Below are positions 56,645 to 64,000 of a DNA stretch of 64,000 nucleotides, piece by piece. Source of the stretch: Druceiella hillmani (lineage: Eukaryota; Arthropoda; Insecta; Lepidoptera; Hepialidae); the NCBI GenBank assembly GCA_039881145.1, contig JAYKKI010000006.1, forward strand, positions 15,507,001-15,571,000, written 5' to 3'. The notes below the pieces were generated by a model. That model saw nothing but the letters and a program-made list of their open reading frames with translations. It was not told the DNA's origin and searched no databases. The first letter of the stretch is position 1; every line of letters begins with the position of its first letter. The translations under genes were made by a program, and so were the position numbers.

Positions 56645-56722
56645 GTGAAACCTAGGTCGTGGTAAAGAACTTAAAGAAAGTAGAAATAATACTACATCAC
56701 GTAGTTTCATTTAATTGTGAAC
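56645..56722 (+). mobile_element. Hammerhead repeat family, fragment
   Basis: Begins at GAAACCTAGGTCGTGG, so it has only the 3' half of the ribozyme and the body up to TTTCATTTAATTGTGAA. It faces away from the 56.1-kb copy, 400 bp off. Confidence 0.75.
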
Positions 56723-56968
56723 AGGCTAAATGATCACCGAAAACATGCCATAGATATGTAACTCTATGTAGACGGAGAGTATTATAACATTGTAATTTCT
56801 TTAAGATAAATTTTATTTTTTTTAAATTTCAACTTTTTCTGATGACAACACGTAATATATATCGGTTCTTGCATAGTCGTCTCACTAATGATGACAACTA
56901 TAAGTACGCAACCTCTCAGTACAGGGAATAAATAAAAGTAATTGGCACAAAATGAAGTTGACATAATA

Positions 56969-57333
56969 GGGTAGTTGACTTATTCTAAATTTTGATATTT
57001 TTCGTACAATATTGTGAAATATAAGTTAATTAAAAACCAGTCTTGAAAAAAATTCAAAAATTGATTGAAAAATAAGCCAGTTGTAGGCTTCTAAATTTGT
57101 AGATACGGGATAGAGTTGGGTATATCCCTATCTCTTTTCCTCTCGTAGAATATAATGTGCAATATTAAAAGTGACCTCACAACACAGTATTGCCGTCCTT
57201 CGCTAAAGGTTAAATTTAAACTTTCATAACTCGGTCAATTTTTAAGATTATTAAACAATTTTTTCACTCTTCATCAGCTTGTACCTTGAAATTATGATTA
57301 ATAAAATAGAAAAAAATAGTCAAATACCCAATT
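56969..57333 (-). mobile_element. GGGTA MITE, copy 3
   Basis: Starts GGGTAGTTGACTTATTCTAA and ends AGTCAAATACCCAATT. Same orientation as the 5.6-kb copy. Confidence 0.7.
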
Positions 57334-58271
57334 AAGCCGTCTTAATTCTGAATGGTTCCCGACATATCTATATAGTATAGTACCATTGTATCTACCTATT
57401 ATAATTGCCTTTTGTAATGTAAAAATAACTTTTTTCATTGTTTTACATAAATTCCAAGCTATTTAAGCATTGTCACATTAATATACATGCATACAAATTG
57501 AAAACAATTTTTTAAAAATAAGTTTATAGAATAATATAACGCCACGACAATTTTACATCTACGGTCGCATACAGCCGGCCATGTGACTGACGAAGTAGTT
57601 TCGTTTAATTGCAATAGATGGCGCACATTAATTGACGTTGTCATTTTTTATTTAGTTTAATGTTCCTTTGACCGTGATATTTAGATCAATGCTCTTTTTA
57701 CACACGTGATTTTGCGAAATCTCTATGTTCTCTCTCCTGGTTCGCACGTGGCGTTATTCGGGATCATATATTTTTTTTGTTTTAATTGGGTATAAAATGT
57801 CTATTGAGTCTAACGTCATTAATCTATATAATATTCAAATCTCTTTCGAATCCTCTTTCTTCTTTGAAACCTCTGGATTATTCTGTGTCTTTCATTAAAT
57901 TCTCTAAGTACCCTGGCAAGATTGGAGTGGAAAATAGTTATGTTTGACGTTAAAATCTGTCAATTTTAGGTAAAAAACTGGTTAACTTTACATGGGAACT
58001 TGGAACTGGGAACAGAACTTTACATCTGAACTATAAAGGAGGAGAATTCCAATATACGCTTAGCAAAGTTGCGATGGACAGTTCTTTTTGTAATCAAAAT
58101 TATTCGTGTTTTTAATATAGATTAATTATATAAATAAAAAGTTATAATTAATAGATTATAAAGAGAAAAGCTTCGCCCGGGTGTTTGTTTTTTAGGATTC
58201 GCAAAAAAATTCCTGATCCGATTGAAATATAACTTTAGTGGTATGATAGTTTAGATTGCCATGGGATATAC
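57334..58271. other. Intron sequence, no gene seen
   Basis: Nothing recognised. Near 58150-58230 a degraded piece resembles the old dispersed repeats at 44.1 and 50.3 kb. Confidence 0.45.
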
Positions 58272-58272
58272 A

Positions 58273-58323
<51 letters not shown>

Positions 58324-58358
58324 CATACATACACATACAAATACACATACACATATAC

Positions 58359-58411
<53 letters not shown>
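58272..58411. repeat. (TA)n and (CA)n compound microsatellite
   Basis: TA tract, then ACACATACATACATACACAT-type sequence, then TA again. Confidence 0.95.
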
Positions 58412-58416
<5 letters not shown>

Positions 58417-59983
58417 TGATTATTGGGATATAGTTAGTAACGCAAACATTGTCGGAGAAAAAATCTGTAGTATAACTCTCTCGTGACTAACACTGATAAA
58501 ACTATTATAGAAAGACTAACGTTATGTACCAGAGAATTGTAGGTCTTAAAAAGGTCAATATAAAAAGTCTGTGAGAGCATACATCTATCATTCACGGATA
58601 GTCCACTGAAACTTTTTAAAATATAATAAGTTTTATGTAAAAAAAATTACTAATAAAAAAATGTGGAGAGATTGTCATAGAAATTTTAAGGAAAGATGAT
58701 CACAGTTAGCCCGGGAATATCACAAGCACATTATATCTCGGTGGTACAGCCTCTCGCAACGGTGTGGGGTGTGGTCGATTGACCAGCAATCTGCTCAAAT
58801 GTTTGGTGAATGATTTCAATATATACCAGAATAATTAATTGGGCTTTGTTAATTATACGTTGATTGGTTTAATTTATTTGAATTGTTAGCTTGTTTTCTT
58901 TTCAGAAGGTTTACATAGTTATTTTATTTTTTTGAGATTTCTTTGTTGCAGTTCAATTATTTAAAGCTGGCGCATTCACATTATTAACACAAATGTATTA
59001 CTAATGTACAGAATGTTGAAAAAACATACTGTTTCAGCAATTTTTTTTTATTAGTGTCTTTATCGACAGTGACCATTATTTTATATATCTGTATAATATT
59101 TGTTCTTTTTTACCCTATACTGCACTAAACTATTGATCTTTCACTAACACACTTAATTAACTGGTAGGATTTATCGGTATGTCAAGTGACGTGGCTAGCG
59201 TGCCAGCTTTTAATGTTATTCACAATCTCATAATTTTTTGAACTAATTTTACACTAAACAATTCCCCAATGAGGACAAAGGTTCTGACAAGATGTTGCGG
59301 ATGGCTGAATGCTTCTTTAAGAAATATTCACTTAACACTTTGTTGGAATTTCTCTTAGAAATATCCATCACTTTTCAGTCCAGACGGGATCTAAACCAAG
59401 TAAACAATATGAACCTGTCACATCAGTTCATATTTGTGGATCGACATCGAACTGACCTGGTCAAACATTTTAAATAAAGAAAGACCTGCTGTATTTTACA
59501 TCACTAGAAATAAACAATACAAAAGTAGTCTCTGTCACGCTCAATAATATGTAAGTGTGCCTACATGTGTTGTGCATTTATTCACAGTAAACTATCTAAG
59601 TGCAGTGTGTAAATCTGTTGCACGCACCAGCTTCAGATAATTGATCTTTACTTTGATAGTGTAAATATAGTGTTGAAGTTGATTGATAATAGTAGATTGT
59701 TAATTTAAAATTTTGTTTGAATATGTTGGAATTTTGTTTGTTTTTTAATGTAGTTATTTATTTTACGTTAATTTTATTTTAAGGCCAAACTTTAAGTTGC
59801 TCGGTAAATATTTCCGCAGACAATACTGTTGATATGGGCAATCACATGTTGCACTTTCACGTTGCGGTAGCAAAAGCAAATTATTTATATTAATGTTCAG
59901 AATTAAAACAAAAAATGTTTACATATAAAGAGATGTAGTGTAAAATTCTCAAAAAAGTACAACCATCTATAAAAAAACCTTAA
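58412..59983. other. Intron sequence, no gene seen
   Basis: AT-rich. A 61-codon frame at 59292 is unrecognised. Confidence 0.4.
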
Positions 59984-60350
59984 TTGGGTATTTGACTAAA
60001 TTTTTTTTATTTCGTTAATCATAATTTCAAGGTACAAGCTGATGAAGAGTGAACATTTTTTTTAATAATCTTAAAAATTGACCGAGTTATAAAAGGTTAA
60101 ATTTAAACTTTAGAGAAGGACGGCAATACTGTGTTGTGAGGTCATTTTTAATATTGCACATTATATTCTACGGGAGGAAAAGAGACAGGGGTATACTCAA
60201 CTCTTTCCGTATCTTCGAATTTAGATGCCTACAACTGGCTTATTTTTCAATGAATTTTTGAATTTTTTTCAAGACTGGTTTTTAATTAACTTATATTTCA
60301 CAATATTGCATGAAAAATATCAAAATTTAGAATGAGTCAACTACCGTAAT
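59984..60350 (+). mobile_element. GGGTA MITE, copy 4
   Basis: Starts TTGGGTATTTGACTAAATTT and ends TGAGTCAACTACCGTAAT. Same orientation as the 39-kb copy and opposite to copy 3. Confidence 0.7.
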
Positions 60351-62699
60351 CTTTGAAGGTTTAATTTTTATATGAGTTTAGGTAACCATTCTAAATTTTA
60401 GAAAACTAGATGTGGTGATCTGAAAACCCTAGACATTGCGTTGATAATCCCAAATACTTAAATTATTAAAGTAAAAGATTATATTAGGTTAAAATCAAAT
60501 ATTAATTAAATTTAAATTTTCATATAACGCTAACTTAATTTATTTTGTCTTAGTTAAATTTAATTTATTTTACAGATAATAAACAAAAAGTATTATGTAT
60601 TATTATATGGGAAACAATTATAATACATCTACATTGCATAAACAGCACACATCTGAGCATGTTACTATAAAATTAATTATAAATAATGATTTATAAATTT
60701 TGGTTTTTGTACTTAAGCCTCAACTTTTTCTTCACTTTTTGTAATAAAGTTTTAAAATACCTGAAAAGTTGTTACAAAATTATATTTAGTCTTGAACAAT
60801 TTAGGAAACAATTTCTAGTCTTACTTTATTTTTTTGATGTGTTGGTACGTGTTGATAATAGAAAGTCACTTCCTTTAAAACCCTGGATGCATTTGTAAAT
60901 AATCTGACTGATGATAATTTCATTTTAGTATATTTTTATTATTTGACATAGAAGGACTACGTTCATTAAAGAAAAAAACATAAAAAAATAACTGTCCTCA
61001 TACGGAACCAGGTGGGTTACAAGTTTATAAATAAAACCTTAAGAAGTTCATCATTCATTTTTTAGAAATAGTAAATCAATCAATGGTTTACCTTTATTTG
61101 CAAATTTTATATGAAAAAATATTGCCATATGAAAAACTTTAAAAAATTTTTGAAAAATAAAAATGGACTAACTTAAATTTTTAACTTAAACTTATTTTAA
61201 TAAATACTTATTCAGATTTGCTTGTTGATAATAATATCAGCTTAATTTTATGATACACTTTTAAACTAAATAGTGCATGGTTTATTTAAATTGATAACAC
61301 TTTCTAAATATCAAAATGAAAAATGCCTTTTTTCGTTGCGCGGTAAATTGTTCCGTATTTCTTGTGTTAAGATATAAATAATAGTAGATAGGCCCTCCTC
61401 AGCACAAAAACCTTCATATAGAATATACATACATACATATTAACGTTTTAGCGTTAGTTGTTTCAGGCAGCCATTACGGACAGTTATATACAACTTAGTA
61501 AGAAGTTAAAATTACTTCATGTCAGAAATGAAAAAATATTAGTCGTAATAAAAAAAGAAGTCCATATATAAGTAGCACTAACATAAGTTAATAATTTTTT
61601 ATCTAAAGTTTTTATGAAAAGAGTAATTGCGAAAGTTCAATTGCTGAAAAAATTTTAAAACTTCTACAGCTCCTGATCTATCATCTGGACTCACTCAAAA
61701 AGTAGTACTTCATGGGGTTATTTTTTTGTAACTACTTTAAAAGCACTAAGGGCAAAATTCAAATAAATTGTTATATTGTATTTGTTTGGCTGAAAATTAT
61801 TAATTTATAATCAATTTTCAAATTGTTATTCTTCTAAAGGAATAAAAATTGTCTTAAGCTTTTAATATCAGTAATTTTAAAAGCTTAAGACAATTTCTTT
61901 ACTTATATTCTTACCACACGTATAAATTCACATCAAGCAAAAAGAATTTCAATCCATTTTCTAACAAAAAGATCATATTCCTGTCCATTTGGCTTGGATA
62001 GCAATTTGAATTCGCCATTTAGCATATGTACAATAAATTTATTCTAAAGCTATGTTGAAATGACAATGTTGTTCTCAATCGTGGGTTATCAGTTGCCAGA
62101 TAATACAGGTTCAAATCACGAGGCAAAACGAAGTCCTATAAATAAGTATAGGTTTAGTCCAAGATGTTAGGCAGAAATTAAAATGCAATAACAAGACAAG
62201 CAGTAAATAAGTAGGCGTAAAAGAACTGACCAGTTCTACAGTGCAGGCTTAACTGCGGTGACATCGGCAGACTACGTATCTCACTCACTCTCAGTTTAGC
62301 ACTATTGCAACCAGCATTTTTGAGCAAGATACAATATTTTTTACCTCGAACATTATGACTACTCGAAGCTTAACTCAGACCGAAGTAAATACAAATAATA
62401 TTTGTGAGTGATTATCTAACAAGTAGTTTGCCTGCGACAATTTGAAAATAGTTTTAGTAGATGTTGGAAATGGCTGTTCACAATGATCACGTTGTTGATT
62501 GAGACAAACGAGAGTAATCATAATGTGTTACCATTCATTTCACCATGTCCAGATTTAGCCATTGTCTTGCTGGGAATCAAAACGTAGGAATCAAAATTTA
62601 AAAAAAAGAATCAAAACTTGGGAATCCCAACAAGTTTTATTGAGCTAATATGGGCATTATAATGGTCAGCTATAATGACCAGCTCTGTTTCGGATATTG
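60351..62699. other. Intron sequence with one hairpin
   Basis: AAATTGTCTTAAGCTTTTAA (61846-61865) has an exact 20-bp reverse complement at 61877-61896. No exon recognised. Confidence 0.6.
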
Positions 62700-63072
62700 A
62701 ATCCAGTGCATCATTACTGAATCCAGCCTAGTTTCTGTTGGTGCATAGCAGATATAGTGTGAGATATGATAGTGCCGTTCAATGATATAATTGCCATTTA
62801 GTTTGAGACTGGCTGGAAAGCAGTGACGCTATTGGTAGCACGGGAATCCAGCATGAAGCCAATGCCTACTTTATGATTTTCACCATCAAAATAAAACATT
62901 ATCAGTTCGAACAATCCAAATCCTAATTTTAGTTTTCCCTTTTGGTGTAATGACTTTTGTAATTGTTTGGCCCATAGCTGACTTTTCATCAGCCACTTGG
63001 GACCATAGACCTAGACCTGACATATTGGCTGCCCCGGATGCGATAATAAAAATATTGTTTGATAGGATCACA
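62700..63072 (-). pseudogene. RTE-like LINE endonuclease fragment
   Basis: The minus strand reads KLKLGFGLFELIMFYFDGEN, HKVGIGFMLDSRATNSV, TAFQPVSN, a stop, then (shifted) ISHYICYAPTETRLDSV. The order VGIGF...SR...A-x-x-SV...QPVSN...CYAPTE matches the apurinic-type endonuclease of RTE-like non-LTR retrotransposons (GVGF...A-x-SV...P-I-N-S-R...YAPT). It is frameshifted and lacks reverse transcriptase. It may come from the same family as the RT piece at 22.5 kb, but no overlap allows a test. Confidence 0.5.
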
Positions 63073-63614
63073 GCTAATTTCCCGCCAGCTGGTTGGGACT
63101 AAAGAGTTGGTGCATTGACACCCCTGGATCCGGTAGGAGAATTTGTTATCAGGTATAGCTCGTTTTTCACTGGTTTCATAGTTACTTTCCCAGTTTTCTG
63201 GTTTTATCATGGCGCTACTATGACCACTCCCCTCCTTTCTCATCCTGAGTTTTTGATCAGACAACAGTGGTGTTGTCATGTGCAGTGTACAAGAGTGTAA
63301 GGGTCATCGAACAGATTGAAATGGGGAAGGTATGTTATGTTGTCAAAGTACGTCGTATTATGTCATGTTAGCCTTACATCATTAAAAATAAAAGCAATGT
63401 ATAAATTTTATACCTCTATAATTTGATATGAATTAAGGAAATATTCATAAAATTGATAATAAAAAATTATATTTTTATAACAACAGCATAGTCTTAAATT
63501 TTTCAATGAGCATGAAATGTGATAAAGTTTGTATCTTAGTGTACTTTAGAATCAAACACAGAAGAGCACAAGTAATACATATACAAATTGTACAAACAAG
63601 ACATTATATTACAG
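63073..63614. other. Intron sequence up to the second LDLa exon
   Basis: 63080-63300 is less AT-rich and may be further LINE remnant. Its 96-codon minus-strand frame is unrecognised. Confidence 0.4.
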
Positions 63615-63746
63615 AGCGAACAACACAGTGCAATAAGGGTCAGTTCCACTGCCGCACCTCAGGGCGCTGCATTCCACAAGGTTGGAAATGCGACGGCGAT
63701 TTTGATTGCGGAAAAGATGACAGGAGTGATGAGGATCCCAATTACT
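63615..63746 (+). CDS. Exon encoding a second LDL-receptor class A domain
   Basis: TTATATTACAG precedes the exon, and GTGAGT, a strong donor, follows it. Again 132 nt and phase 1-1. It reads [20 protein letters not shown] then [20 protein letters not shown] and PNY, with the sixth Cys split over the next junction (T + GY). The acidic loop [15 protein letters not shown] has two residues more than the usual C-x-D-x-S-D-E spacing. Joined to the first exon, the frame reads ...PPDC-E-RTTQC..., giving tandem LDLa modules with a short linker. This supports an LRP/LDLR-type or similar multi-module gene running to the right. Confidence 0.85.
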
Positions 63747-63969
63747 GTGAGTCTTCTTATATATGTCTCAATCGATACATCATGATGTACTTCAAAGCTG
63801 TGTAAAAAATGCTGGTTTTCCATATTGATTACTTCGTATGGTCAGTCATAACTTATTTTTTTTTATTTTAAAAATCCTTACTAAATAAGCGTTAACCGCA
63901 TTTACACTCGGCCTGATTAATTTAATTAGTTATAAACGTTTGTTTCATTGGATAATCCTAAGTAAAAAA
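63747..63969. other. Next intron, no feature seen
   Basis: Starts with the GTGAGT donor. AT-rich. Confidence 0.5.
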
Positions 63970-64000
63970 AAATGAGTGTGCTTTAGACCACACGACTGAA
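63970..64000 (-). mobile_element. GAAGTAAAACTTC repeat, cut by window end
   Basis: AATGAGTGTGCTTTAGACCA followed by CACACGACTGAA is the far end of this family in minus orientation. The rest lies beyond the window. Confidence 0.75.

Noticed and set aside
62100..62160. GGTTCAAATCAC as a tRNA B box (tRNA gene or SINE head)
   Set aside because: No A box at a fitting distance and no cloverleaf can be drawn.

Overview
The window looks like a piece of an insect nuclear genome, most likely a moth or butterfly. It is about two-thirds A+T, has long (TA)n tracts, and has no bacterial gene structure. It carries several dispersed repeats that I recognise from memory as lepidopteran, such as the tract at 23860-24110 with the GCCAAGTGCGAGTCGGACTCG signature and the 'cggg-acatctggcaa' repeats at 29.3 and 31.5 kb. 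The species cannot be fixed from the sequence. Almost nothing here is host coding sequence.

Host gene: two plus-strand exons, 55091-55222 and 63615-63746, each 132 nt and phase 1-1, each encode one LDL-receptor class A domain. They splice in frame across an intron of 8.4 kb, so the right end of the window lies inside a gene for a large LDLR/LRP-like or other LDLa-rich protein. A possible start exon with a strong donor lies at 25214-25228, and a GC-rich island at 28.06-28.56 kb may be a promoter or part of an LTR. Neither is proven.

Mobile DNA fills the rest. (1) A dispersed repeat at 0.0, 12.1, 14.2, 16.8, 18.4, 33.9, 35.7, 56.1 and 56.6 kb carries, in seven or eight copies, a 41-nt motif matching a type I hammerhead ribozyme: the CUGAAGA core, stem II, GAAA, a palindromic CCUAGG stem III, a GUC cleavage triplet and a CCAC/GUGG stem I. 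Three loci are head-to-head inverted pairs. This suggests pseudo-LTRs of a Penelope-like element or a retrozyme-like derivative, and it is the most interesting system in the window. (2) Two short P-superfamily elements (2883-4058 and 42151-43241) have terminal inverted repeats, 8-bp target duplications and a leftover THAP zinc-finger exon. (3) Five piggyBac-like TTAA elements (4.5, 15.5, 24.7, 34.5 and 47.8 kb) keep an acidic N-terminal ORF of about 63 codons. (4) There is a broken mariner transposase (9.3-10.1 kb) and a second mariner scrap (15.2 kb), a deletion derivative of a Tigger/pogo element (20650-22256), a ruined transposase-like gene with a QNKN motif (18782-20067), two RTE-like non-LTR remnants (22.5-23.3 and 62.7-63.1 kb) and a possible Tc1-like scrap (46 kb). 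(5) Several MITE-like families occur in two to five copies.

Tandem DNA is unusually rich: minisatellites with periods of 23, 33, 36, 41, 46, 97, 106 and about 136 bp, at least three with clear higher-order structure, plus many (TA)n tracts. There are also several near-perfect long hairpins (13.4, 16.1, 41.8, 41.9, 49.7, 53.6 and 61.9 kb). Most open frames of 60-160 codons in the window come from these arrays or from AT-rich noise and are not listed as genes.
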